Shown here one piece after another: positions 21,713 through 31,213 of a stretch of DNA of 64,000 bases. Numbering within the stretch: the first letter of the stretch is position 1; each line of letters opens with the position of its first letter. A program made the position numbers and the translations under genes. Under the pieces are notes generated by a model. It searched no databases and had not been told where the DNA came from. It saw nothing but the letters and a program-made list of their open reading frames with translations. The DNA is from Synaphobranchus kaupii (Eukaryota > Chordata > Actinopteri > Anguilliformes > Synaphobranchidae), in contig CM056378.1 of assembly GCA_029718625.1 (NCBI GenBank), positions 59,481,027-59,545,026 on the forward strand, written 5' to 3'.

Positions 21713-23622
21713 TCAACAACATCCAGAACCCCCGCCAACCTCTCTGGGCTCAAGCTCATCTGAGATGGACTGACACAAGGTGGAAACATGTGCTGTGGTC
21801 TGACGAGTTGACCTTTCAAATTGTTTTTGGAAATGATGGATGTCGTGTTCTCCGGTCCGAAGAGACCCTCCCGATTGGGTACCGAAAAGGACCATCCCGA
21901 TTGTTACTTGCGCAAGGTTCAAAAGCCAGCGTCGGTCATGGTATGGGTGTGTATTAGTGCCCATGGCATGGGTAACTTGCACATCTGTGAAGGCACCATT
22001 AACGCTGAAGAGTACATATGCATTTTGGAGCAACATATTCTGCCATCTAGATGACGTCTTTTTCAGTGACGTCCCTGCTTATTTCAGCAAGACAATGCCA
22101 AGCCACATTCTGCATGTTACAACAGCGTGGCTTCATAGTCAGAGAGTCTGGGTGCTAGACTGACCTGCTTGCAGTCCAGACCTGTCTCCCATTGAAAACG
22201 TATGGCGCATTATGAATGCAAAATACGACAACAGAGACCCCGGACTGTTGAGCAGCTGAATTCTTATATCAAGCAAGAATGGGAAAAAATTCCGCTTTCA
22301 AAACTACAATAATTGGTGTCCTCAAAAAGATATGTTGAGTGTTGTGAAAAGGAAAGGTGATGTAACACAATGGTAAACATGCCCCTGTCCCAACTTTTTT
22401 GGGACGTGTTGCAGGTATCAAATTTAGAATGAGCGTATATTTACAAAGAACAATAAAGTTGATTCATTAAAATGTTAAGGGCTCTATCTTGACGATCTTT
22501 GCGCTTGGTCTAAACGCATGGTGTAAAGTCTATTTAGGGCGTGTCCAAGTCCACTTTTGCTAGTTAGACGGCAGGTTTTTTGAGCGCTAAGCACGGTACA
22601 ACGTGCAAATGGGCTAAACTTAGTCTCTTCATTAATTATAGGTGTGTCTTCGGCGTAACATGCAATGAACCAATCAAAATGTCATATCCCATTCGCTTTT
22701 CCACTTTGCTGGATTGCTTATATGATGGCGAAACAGACATGCTCGTGCGTGTGTATAGGAATAGGCTATATGGATCAATAGTATGGTCAGTATTATTCGG
22801 ACTAACCATTATGAAGCGTTTTGACAATAATAGCATTAGCATTAGGGTTTAACACCAGCACGGGTGTATTCTGTGTAATTACGAGTGTCCTGGTAATTCT
22901 CGACAGTGCTGTTATTTAAAAAAATAGGCTATATTCACTTAAATTTTGTTAAAAGCTCCTGCAGCAGCTGAGAATAAGTTACCAGAATATGGCTTCAGTC
23001 TCACCTTAGACAACGCCAATTAGCCTACTTAAAGCTTCATCCGAAGTTCATTATGTGCATTGTAATATTGATTAATAACATAAATACCTTTATTTTGCCT
23101 TAATGATTACACTAAATACAATAAAGCTGTCAGGTTGGCAACCCATAAGTTCACGCATATTGTCCCTTGTTTTATAATGTTCTGCTTATGGAAATGTAAC
23201 CAACCTGTTTTACTGGTAGCGTAATGCTTTAAACCATGTCCACTTTCCCGGGAAGACAGTGAAAAGTGTGATTTACAGCAGGGGAAACAGGCCTGCTTCT
23301 GTATTAAGTTAAAGTGCACATGCAGAGAATAGCATTAAAATTATCCTGGCCACACCTCATCTTAAGACCAACACGCCCAGTTCACTTGCAGTGGGCGCAA
23401 GAATACTTGGTATTTAAATGATGTGAGTGCTAGGCGCTATAATGAACCCTGCGGCGTGTGTAAGATAGCAAATACACTTGCGTTTGGGTTAGCGCCACTT
23501 AGCGCCGGGTGTAAGATGGGGCCCTAAATATTTTGGCTTTGTCCTGTTTTCAACTATATACAGGTCGAAAAGGATTTGCAAATCATTGCTTTCTGTTGTT
23601 ATTTACATTTTATATTTTATTT
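21713..23622 (+). mobile_element. Tc1-like (family 2) fragment, split by a MITE
   Basis: Homologous to 11065-11790. It starts at tatatcaacaacatccaga, contains broken transposase pieces (21821-22163) with an intact cccattgaaaacgt Glu region near 22188, and is split at 22479-23524 by a MITE. The last 95 bp hold gtcctgttttcaactatata and tttgcaaatcattgctttctg. Both ends of the transposon are missing. Confidence 0.8.
22479..23524. mobile_element. Harbinger-like MITE, 1,046 bp, TAA duplication
   Basis: Ends gggctctatcttgac and (inverse) gggccccatcttaca, with TAA at 22476-22478 and 23525-23527. No transposase coding. A fragment of the same family lies at 8925-8995 next to the ALAS exon. The TWA duplication fits PIF/Harbinger. 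Confidence 0.75.
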
Positions 23623-23841
23623 AACTGCAACCAAGCAGACTACACCTAAACTACACCTTGGAATGCAACCCCCTCTAATTTAAATTAATTCCTATAGGTC
23701 AAATTCCCATCAGTACGGTGTTTCATACAACTCCTAGTTTTTTGGAACGTTACAGTGTGAATCCACTTGCACAATATTTTCAGCATTACAGCATTAGCAA
23801 GTAATGGAAAACGCTTAAACTGAATTCTGAGGCAGGTTTAC

Positions 23842-23863
23842 GTGTGTGTGTGTGTGTGTGTGT

Positions 23864-23912
<49 letters not shown>

Positions 23913-23943
23913 TGTGAGTGTGAGTGTGTGAGTGAGTGAGTGA
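23842..23943 (+). repeat. (TG)n microsatellite before the ALAS acceptor
   Basis: About 34 TG units with one TC interruption, then TGAG/GTGA variants to 23943. The ALAS acceptor AG is at 23977-23978. UG-rich tracts close to a 3' splice site can bind TDP-43/CELF-type proteins and affect exon use. Confidence 0.95.
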
Positions 23944-23978
23944 TTAACCTGCGGTGTAATTGCATGTGTTTGCACCAG

Positions 23979-24141
23979 GTGGGCAATGCAGCGAAAAACT
24001 CAAAGGTGTGTGATCTGCTGTTGGAGAGAGACAACATTTACGTCCAAGCGATTAACTACCCCACCGTGCCCAGGGGTGGGGAACTCCTTCGACTTGCCCC
24101 GTCCCCCCACCACCACCCACAGATGATGGAGTATTTTGTGG
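23979..24141 (+). CDS. alas2: 5-aminolevulinate synthase, penultimate exon
   Basis: A 163-nt exon between tgcaccag and g|gtgagt. It starts in phase 0 directly after the 9060-9328 exon and ends in phase 1. It encodes [39 protein letters not shown] and [15 protein letters not shown], the C-terminal part of the catalytic core of ALAS. The next residue is a split codon starting with G, consistent with Glu in the family. One position stands out: PRGGELLR, where the family usually has PRGEELLR. The final coding exon (family motif with FCRRP) was not found downstream, so it lies beyond the window or is too diverged to see. The acceptor has a weak pyrimidine tract. Confidence 0.93.
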
Positions 24142-24858
24142 GTGAGTAATCAAATACCCAAACAACACAACAAATCAGGGTGTACAACCTTTGTGGTTAA
24201 CCTTCAATCGGCAGGAAATGTAGGCCTTGGAAATAAGGTATCTTTGTAGCGTCAGGGAGACGTCGGGCCATCGTGAGAAGGGACATCACACGGCTAAGCT
24301 CTCTCTCTCTCTCTCTCTCTCTCGTTTTTTTTATTCCCGAATCTGAATATTAACAAGCAATTTTGGGTTAATTCTACCAGCTGGATTAGCATTGAATATC
24401 CCGGTATTCGAATGCCTCTGCAATGCAGGAGAAACTTTTGGTTTCTATTAGCTGTAGGACATAGAATCAAAGGACTGGGGCAGCAGTAGTGGCAACTTAA
24501 TAAGGATTAGTAACACTATTAATGGTGTGTTAAATGTGATGGTTATCCACGCATTGATCTCGCCCTAGCTTGTTAGCTAGGTATGATTTTAAATAAATTC
24601 ACACAACCACAATACACTTATCATAAGCACAATTATCTTACATCTGCTCTGTAGCAGGCTCAATGGATTTGGCGCCACCTGGTGGTGGGGCTTGGAATTG
24701 TTCTACACATTCCAGTGCTTAGAATTTGAATTCCGAAATTGTTCCAGAGTTAAAGCATTAATATTACACAAGTATGAAAAAGAGTCAGCCATACTAATCG
24801 ATCTCATAGGGAAAAACCAGTTGAAATGTAGTTATAAGGGCGGAGGAAGTAAACGTGT
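24142..24858. other. ALAS downstream intron, no repeat family recognised
   Basis: Contains a (CT)n run at about 24296-24323. At 24671-24688 the minus strand reads ccaccaccaggtggcgcc, which resembles a CTCF core site, but this short match is weak evidence. No coding signal. Confidence 0.4.
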
Positions 24859-25150
24859 ATTTAATTCATATCCCCTTTACGTCCTTTCGTCAGTAGAACC
24901 ATATTTATTAAACCAGGCCGTTTCAATCTTGACTATCCTCGGACGGGTACCAATTATGTATTTAATTAATACCCCCTTTACGTCCTGTAGTCAGTAGAAC
25001 CAGGTCCATTAAACCAGGCCGTTTCAGTCCTGACTATCCTCGGACGGGTACCAATTATGTATTTAATTAATACCCCCTTTACGTCCTTTAGTCAGTAGAA
25101 CCAGGTTTATTAAACCAGGCCGTTTCAGTCTTGACTATCCTCGGACGGGG
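24859..25150 (+). repeat. 101-bp tandem repeat, three copies
   Basis: The word cggacgggta begins at 24940 and 25041, and the third copy gives cggacggggc at 25142, so the period is 101 bp. Each unit has cccctttacgtcctt, gtcagtagaacca and ttaaaccaggccgtttca. The last copy runs into the tandem start region of the LTR copy A. Confidence 0.9.
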
Positions 25151-25635
25151 CACCAAAAATGTAGGGAATATTAATTTTTATCTATACACGGGGCACCAAA
25201 AATGTAGGGGACATACTTCTATATTTATACACGGGGCGTCACTTATGTACTGCAATACGCCACTACCATCCTTATACAACTGGTGGCATGGTTTTTGTAT
25301 AATAAATCAGTCTCATAAAGTCTCAAAAGAGAATAAACTAACTAAAAATGGGTAACTTGAATTAATAATTAAATTAATTACCAGTAAAGTTACACATTAA
25401 TAATTGTCTTAGCAAAATCACAATAGCATGTACTCAGTTGATACCAAATTAATATAAATGATCCTGCTAGAAGGTGAAGGCATTTTGGGGAATCCCTGCG
25501 ATTAGTATTGGCTGATTCAGTTCACCACAAGAGCAACATTAATACAGGCAGTCTTGGATAAATGTAATAGTTTATTGAACACAAAATACCAAACAGAGCA
25601 AGGAACGATTCATTACTATAATGTACAACAAACTA

Positions 25636-25670
<35 letters not shown>

Positions 25671-26246
25671 CATAGGCTTGGGACGATGGTCGATGGAATC
25701 GACTATTGACAATGGTTGAACCCATCGGCGATGGCTATCTATCTTTGTCGATGCCTGGACGATTTTTATTTTTTTAATTCTTAAAATAAAAATAAAAATT
25801 TCGCCTCTCATTCTGTGTTTTTAATAAATTTTCTACTCTACCATGCATTTACAATGTAACGTGTTGTCTGCGTCTTTGAAATGTGATCGCCTATGCAGCG
25901 CAACGGCGCCATAATTTCCCTGGATTGAGCAAAATCACGCTGATAGCCTATCTTCTGTTAGACCACAGTGCAACTAACTATATAATTTCATTCAGGTCTA
26001 ATTAAAGACATTATATTTCATATTCAATAGTACTATTGATAAACTATTGTTCAGTCTAGAACGGAGTGTAGGCTTAGGCTACGGAGTGGTGAGCTGTAGC
26101 CATATAGCCTATCCCTCAACAGCCTTTTTATTCTAACAGCACAACAAGCTTACCGGTGTCGGACTCGGGGCATGGAAACAAATATAGCCTAATATTGTAC
26201 AATCTGACTGTAGACTAATGAAAGATGTGATCAGAGAAATAAACTA

Positions 26247-27979
26247 AACTCCTCAAAAAAAGTTTGGAAACGTTATTTCGGTCGATTATTAAGGGGAGCC
26301 TTTAATAATACCAATTGGTATTGTATTTTATATCGCTGGAAAGCCTGATTAGTCACCTTTACAACGAGGTACAACTTGTAAGGATCATGCATTCGTGGAA
26401 TGAGCAACACAGCTAACCGTGTGGGTAGCGGCCCAAAAAAATGTGCCAAAATCCCCTGCAATATTCTTCTGTTGGTATTCACTCTCGTTTTGAGTTGCTT
26501 GGTGGATTGGATGATTGCACTCTCCCACAGTAATAAGGAAAAAACAACACATATTGGCCATTTTTACACTTTATTCATTTTACACTGTCAGGGACCTCAG
26601 TAGCGTGTGGAAGATCCATACGCAGTCACAACAGCTTGGCACCTCCTCCTCATGCTGGTCACCAGCCTGGTCACACACTGCTGTGGGATGGCATCCCATT
26701 CCTCAACCAGGATTTGCCACAAGTCAGCCAACATGGTTGCGTTGGTCACTCTGGCACGTACAGCACGCTCAAACTGATCCCACAGGTGTTCAATTGGGTT
26801 GAGGTCTGGACTCACGGCAGGCCATTCCATCCTCTCCACTCCCAAATTCTGGAGGTACTCTGTGATGATCCTGGCTCTGTGGGGGCGAGCGTTGTCATCC
26901 TGGAGGATGGAGTTAGGTCCCAGATTCTGGAGATATGGGATCGCCACTGGCTCCAGAATCTCATTCCGATATCTCACTGCATTGAGATTGCCTTCAATGA
27001 TGACAAGTTCTGTTTTGCCTGTGAGAGAGATACCGCCCCACACCATGACACTGCCCCCATTGAAAGGTGTCACGCGATCTGTGCAGCAATCTGCATAGCG
27101 TTCTCCACGCCGTCTCCATACTTTGATCCTGCCATCCAGCTTCCGCAGACAGAACCTTGATTCATCACTGAACATGACGTTGCCCCACATTCTTAGGTTC
27201 CACTGTCGGTGCTGTCGACACCAGCGCAAACGGGCCTGACGGTGAAGGGCAGTCATTGCAGGCTTCCTGGCAGCCTTATAAGCACGAAGACCGGCCATGT
27301 GCAGTCTGTTCCTCACCGTCTGATCAGAGATCTGTCTGTGGTACCGTTGTGCAAATCTTGCCTGTAAATCTCTGGAAGAAAGCCTACGGTTCCTCAGTGA
27401 AGCAAGGGTGAGGAACCGGTCTTCTTGGGGTGTTGTCTTCCTGGGACGGCCACTTCGTGGTCTGTCTTTGACTTCACCAGTCTCACGGAACTTGGTCCTA
27501 AGTTTGGAAATGGTACCAGGGCTGACACCAAATAATGCTGCCACTCTGCGTACCGGAACACCAGCTTCCACTTGCCCTATTGCACGGGCCTTATCCTGAA
27601 GGGACAAACGTGGCATGTTTATGCTTGGAGCACACACAAACTCAACAAAGTTGCAGAACCCATGCACACAAGTGCTGTCAATTAGGTGCCAATCAGGTGC
27701 CAGTCACACACCTGTGACTGGCATACACCTGCCAGCACTTGAAGCTCAAAACGAGAGTGAATACCAACAGAAGAATATTGCAGGGGATTTTGGCACATTT
27801 TTTTGGGCCGCTACCCACACGGATAGCTGTGTTGCTCATTCACGAATGCATGAGTTGTACCTCGTTGTAAAGGTGACTAATCAGGCTTTCCAACGATATA
27901 AAATACAATACCAATTCTTATTATTAAAGGGGAGGAATAATCGACCGAAATAACGTTTCCGAACTTTTTTTGAGGAGTT
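26247..27979 (-). mobile_element. Tc1-like transposon (family 4), potentially complete
   Basis: A 1,733-bp element with TA at 26245-26246 and 27980-27981. Terminal inverted repeats are unusually long for Tc1 (26247-26494 and 27745-27979), beginning aactcctcaaaaaaagt, and are highly similar. It encodes one uninterrupted transposase on the minus strand. Both ends, the TA duplication and the gene are intact to the eye. Confidence 0.9.
26597..27667 (-). CDS. Tc1-family transposase, open reading frame intact
   Basis: A 356-aa frame from 27667; the likelier start is the Met at residue 18 (27616, MPRLSLQDKARA), giving 339 aa, the normal Tc1 length. Residues 25-63 form a first helix-turn-helix (VRRVAALFGVSPGTISKLR), RPRSGRPRK at 69-77 is an AT-hook-like linker, and 85-128 hold a second helix-turn-helix. 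The catalytic triad is complete: Asp168 (FSDES), Asp258 (LQDDNARPH) and Glu293 (NPIEHLWD), with exactly 34 residues between the last two. GGSVMVWGG at 204-212 is the Gly-rich box. It cuts and pastes the element between its inverted repeats at TA sites. It looks recently active; expression cannot be judged. Confidence 0.93.
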   Translation of the reverse strand: MHGFCNFVEFVCAPSINMPRLSLQDKARAIGQVEAGVPVRRVAALFGVSPGTISKLRTKFRETGEVKDRPRSGRPRKTTPQEDRFLTLASLRNRRLSSRDLQARFAQRYHRQISDQTVRNRLHMAGLRAYKAARKPAMTALHRQARLRWCRQHRQWNLRMWGNVMFSDESRFCLRKLDGRIKVWRRRGERYADCCTDRVTPFNGGSVMVWGGISLTGKTELVIIEGNLNAVRYRNEILEPVAIPYLQNLGPNSILQDDNARPHRARIITEYLQNLGVERMEWPAVSPDLNPIEHLWDQFERAVRARVTNATMLADLWQILVEEWDAIPQQCVTRLVTSMRRRCQAVVTAYGSSTRY

Positions 27980-28864
27980 TAGATTGGATGAAAAGGTAGC
28001 CGCTATATTCCTATATTGATACACGGAACGTCTTCGTCACTCAAGCGAAACATTGAAACAATTTAGGAGTTGCTATAATCTCAAATTGATTGATTGAACA
28101 GGTTTATGTAGAATAGTAAATAATGTAATTTACAATGTAATATAGCCTAGCTTAACCATTTCATCAGTGAAAAAAGTCCCCTATAACAAAAAAAAATCTT
28201 CAGTCAAACGTAAGCCTATAGGTCTTGTTGTCTCTTTATTTTATAGGTTTATGCTATAAAAAGTTTCTGATTATCAATAAAAATAATTCGTTTCAGGGTA
28301 AATTATGTATTTTTGATTACATTAGGTTAGTTAAAAAGGTCTAACCCGATAGTGCTAAGTGAGAGAAGTTACGTGCAGATGGAGATAGACTGTGCCGGAT
28401 GGCACGCGGCATAAAGGGGATCTTGTGAATCGCTCACTACAAGACTAAAATGATAATGAACGTGATGACTGCTCGTCTAGCTTCTTCACAAAATGAAATG
28501 AAATTAGTAAAATGAAACGAATTGCTATAAAACAGACGAGGGCGCAGAAAGGCTTAGGGAAACTATAGCTCCTGAGCGCTGACCGTGATGCTGACTATCT
28601 CGTTGGACAGCAGCCAGGTGAGTTAAATAGCCTCTACTAGCTAATCTAGAATAGCCGTGAAATCTGTTGTATATTATTCTTTATTATATTTGGACAAAAT
28701 AGTGAATACAATTCGCAATGGTATGCCATAATAAGTAAGCAAAATACCCGCTGTTCAATAGCCCCGCCCCCACCCCCGCGCACCCCTCGATAGAATCGAC
28801 CATCGGCGATGGCTAGAGGGCTCGATGGGACGATGCTGCCTTGCACACGATGGCACAAGACTAG

Positions 28865-29297
28865 TGTGGCACGTTGGGCGCATGTGGGGGTTTGCCTTGG
28901 ACACGTGTTCAGAGAGAACAAAGAAACTAAAATGGAGGGAGGTTTGAAACTAGCTTTCGCTGGAGCTAGCTAATGGTGGCGCATGAACTATACCAATACA
29001 CATAGGGGATAGCCGTAAGCTTATCAATACGTGTGCGTTGAGATCAGCGTGCAGTGTTAATATTACCACTGGTTAGTGTTTAAAGACAGATCACATGCAA
29101 GATACGTTCTGTGCGTGATGCATTAAACCTAATGCAGAGCGGTGTAAAATGGTAACACAAAACTTTTACAGAACACACATTAACCATTCAATAGTACAGT
29201 TACATACATCCCGTCACAAACATGTTGCGGTTGCTAACTAATATGCTATTGCCCATGTTACTTACTTGAATCAAAGTCTTTTGGATGGTTTCCTGCG
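28865..29297 (-). other. LTR copy A, middle part
   Basis: Matches 39245-39366 plus 40346-40680 of copy B (gtgggggtttgcct, gagagaacaaagaaac, gctggagctagctaatgg, gtttaaagacagatcacatg). No coding signal. Confidence 0.7.
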
Positions 29298-29659
29298 TTG
29301 TATTACACACTCACAACGAAAGGGGAAAACCGGTCGCCCAATCCTGTGGTTGGAGTTCGTAGAGTTGTGATAGATAGGGAAACCGGCCTCATTATCTCTC
29401 CCGAACTATGCAGCGCCATCCTACTGCACACCGTTTGCCTCTTTGGGGACCCACTGGCAGTGCTCTGCTGCAGGATCAGCGTGGTCCGCTTGGTGGTTCT
29501 TCTTGACCACCGGGTGCTCGAGTTGCCTCCTTGCGTCTCGTCTCCGGTCCTCCATGGCCGATAGCCGGGGGTAGATGAGCCCGCCTCGCTCAGTTGGATT
29601 GGTGTCATGGATGACCGTGCTTCCTTGTGGAGCGAGGGCTCTTCCCCGGGCGTGCAGGC

Positions 29660-29696
29660 CTGTCTCGTCTCACGCACGGGCCGTGAGACGAGACAG
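29660..29696. repeat. Perfect 14-bp hairpin in LTR copy A
   Basis: ctgtctcgtctcac (29660-29673) and its inverse (29683-29696) with a 9-base loop. Copies B and C have only one arm, so this copy gained the inverted arm. Confidence 0.85.
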
Positions 29697-29907
29697 TGAA
29701 GGCCCTGTCGATCTGAGCGGAAGAACTGGGGAGAACTACGACCGTGTTGCCCCTTTTATAAACTTTATTGCCAGTCGCACATTTCCCCTACGCAGTATCA
29801 CATTACAGTGCGGAAATCACAACTGGTACAGTGTCCTACATCACTTCCAACGTGGAGGAGGAGCCTCCTGTGGACTGTATGGAATTGTAGTTCCTGTTGT
29901 CCCTACA

Positions 29908-30892
29908 CAAATATATAATTAATAACAAAAAACTATGTTTTAAGTGTGAAGTTTGGCTTGGTCAAATGCCGCAAAAGACTAATTCAAATGAGGACATTCA
30001 AATGAGCACCACCAAGCCAAATGTAGCTCTCTACACTATCCGGGATTTCCAGTACTCTGTTTTTTTATATCTGACTGCTATACAGTTCTGTAGCTATGTT
30101 GGTCAAATGTATTTCAAACAACATGTACTCATCACTGGGCAGATAGGCTCTTTAAGAGAAGGTTTGAGAAGTATTCTAAAGCTATACGAGTAGATGTATA
30201 ATTGTATGATGTGATTGTATTAGGCTATTAAATGTATACTTTCACCTATTGTTTTTATTTCTACCATTTGAACTCCACTATGTATGACGTATCAGGCCAA
30301 TTAGGCCTACATGTTATGCTATGACTGAAATCTTATCGACTACTACTGTGTCAACAGTGTATGCTTTCATATATTTCAAACTACTTAGGTGTACATAAGT
30401 GATTGTCATGGGTGGTGGTATAAGCCTAGGCCATTGTCCAGTATAGGCTACTCCTATGGATGATTCCCTTTGTAATCAACAAATTAAGAGTAGAATATAT
30501 GATGGTATAAGTCAAAATGAAATACCACTGTATGTATGCACTACAGCAGCAAGTGATATTTTGTTTTTAAGTGTGTACACAGTCTTCTGTGTAAAATAAT
30601 CAGCATCACGTACAGAAATATATATACTATTGTGCTGCCCTTATTGTGCATTATAGATCTATAGCCTATGTCTAAACCTACTCTAGTGGGACCTCTGTAG
30701 TCTATAATGCAACAGTCGTAGGCCACTTACTATTTTGAAGAGTATGAATTAGGCTCTTTTGAAGGTTTGAACCAATCTGCCCAGTGATGAGTACATGTTG
30801 TTTGAAATACAACAAAGCTAAAGAACATAAAGTAGTCCCCCTAATATAAAACTAATCAACATGACTTTTTTTAAACTTTGCAAGTATGATCA
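29908..30892. other. Noncoding, with a 37-bp inverted repeat
   Basis: No gene. The arms 30108-30144 and 30775-30811 are perfect 37-bp inverted repeats about 630 bases apart, suggesting a foldback-type MITE remnant. No flanking duplication was recognised. Confidence 0.6.
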
Positions 30893-30894
30893 TA

Positions 30895-31070
30895 CAGTGC
30901 CCTCCACTATTATTGGCACCCCTGGTAAAGATGAGTAAAAAGGGTTATAAAAAAATCACCGTTTGGTGAATTAGCTTAATCTCACACTGAAAAAATTCGA
31001 AAAATCCAACCTTTAATTGAAGTTATTTATTATGAGAAAAAAAAATCCCTCATCAAGGGATTTTTTTTGA
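30895..31070 (+). mobile_element. Solitary Tc1-type terminal repeat
   Basis: Starts after TA (30893-30894) with cagtgccctccactattatt and ggcacccctggtaaag, a terminal motif of fish Tc1 elements. It ends near a hairpin of A/T-flanked tccct/aggga (31038-31068). No matching right end or transposase follows. Confidence 0.6.
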
Positions 31071-31213
31071 AATACGAGTTTAAATCAACTAATTGTTTTT
31101 ATTAGCAACTCCAATTGCATAATTTTTTCCTCTCAATTGGATAATTATTCACTTGATTGTGCCCTTTGACAGAGCCCCAATGGAGGATAACAGTTGAAAT
31201 ACGAGTTTAAATC
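31067..31213 (+). repeat. Exact 20-bp direct repeat
   Basis: The same 20 bases (ttgaaatacgagtttaaatc) occur at 31067-31086 and 31194-31213, 127 bp apart. They could be a long target duplication around a 107-bp insertion or a short local duplication. Confidence 0.8.

Larger units (their letters stand above)
9329..23978 (+). other. ALAS intron of 14,650 bp made of nested transposons
   Basis: The two flanking exons join in phase 0 (CAG to GTG), so this is one intron. Nearly all of it is transposon: Tc1 fragments, a 7-kb foldback element, a 4.3-kb TAA-flanked element, a SINE and a MITE. A Tc1 fragment begins only about 14 bases after the donor site, and a (TG)n tract lies just before the acceptor. 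Confidence 0.85.
25673..28864. mobile_element. hAT-like element inside LTR copy A
   Basis: Compared with copies B and C, extra sequence begins after tgtggcat and ends before tgtggcac, consistent with an 8-bp duplication with one mismatch. The ends are imperfect inverted repeats (aggcttgggacgatgg against the inverse ctagtcttgtgccatc). Near both ends the words gaatcgac and catcggcgatggcta recur. It has no hAT transposase that I can see but contains the Tc1 at 26247-27979. Confidence 0.5.
25160..29907 (-). mobile_element. LTR copy A (TGTAGGG family), split by a hAT-like element
   Basis: Bounded by tgtagggaata at 25160 (and again tgtaggggaca at 25203) and gttgtccctaca ending 29907. Its sequence matches copies B (38773-41352), C (48966-60487, inverted) and, more distantly, D (44190-47057). 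On the minus strand the right part has a TATA-like box (complement of ctttataaactttattg, near 29755-29772) and the left part an AATAAA (complement of gtttattgaacac, near 25570), so the transcriptional direction is minus and the unit looks like a solo LTR. A hAT-like element is inserted at about 25673-28864. Confidence 0.65.

Noticed and set aside
23786..24037. Minus-strand ORF with a long His-Thr run
   Set aside because: It is the translation of the (TG)n microsatellite and antisense to an ALAS exon.
26636..27160. Plus-strand ORF of 174 aa
   Set aside because: Antisense to the intact Tc1 transposase.
28646..28921. Short ORF in the hAT-like element and LTR copy A
   Set aside because: It crosses the element boundary, has no conserved motif and is low-complexity.
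29298..29922. GC-rich ORFs in the LTR copies (also at 40743-41054 and 48983-49491)
   Set aside because: The three LTR copies do not preserve the same frame, so protein coding is not under selection.
31036..31068. Hairpin followed by T-run, like a bacterial terminator
   Set aside because: The locus is eukaryotic; the hairpin lies beside a Tc1-type terminal repeat fragment.
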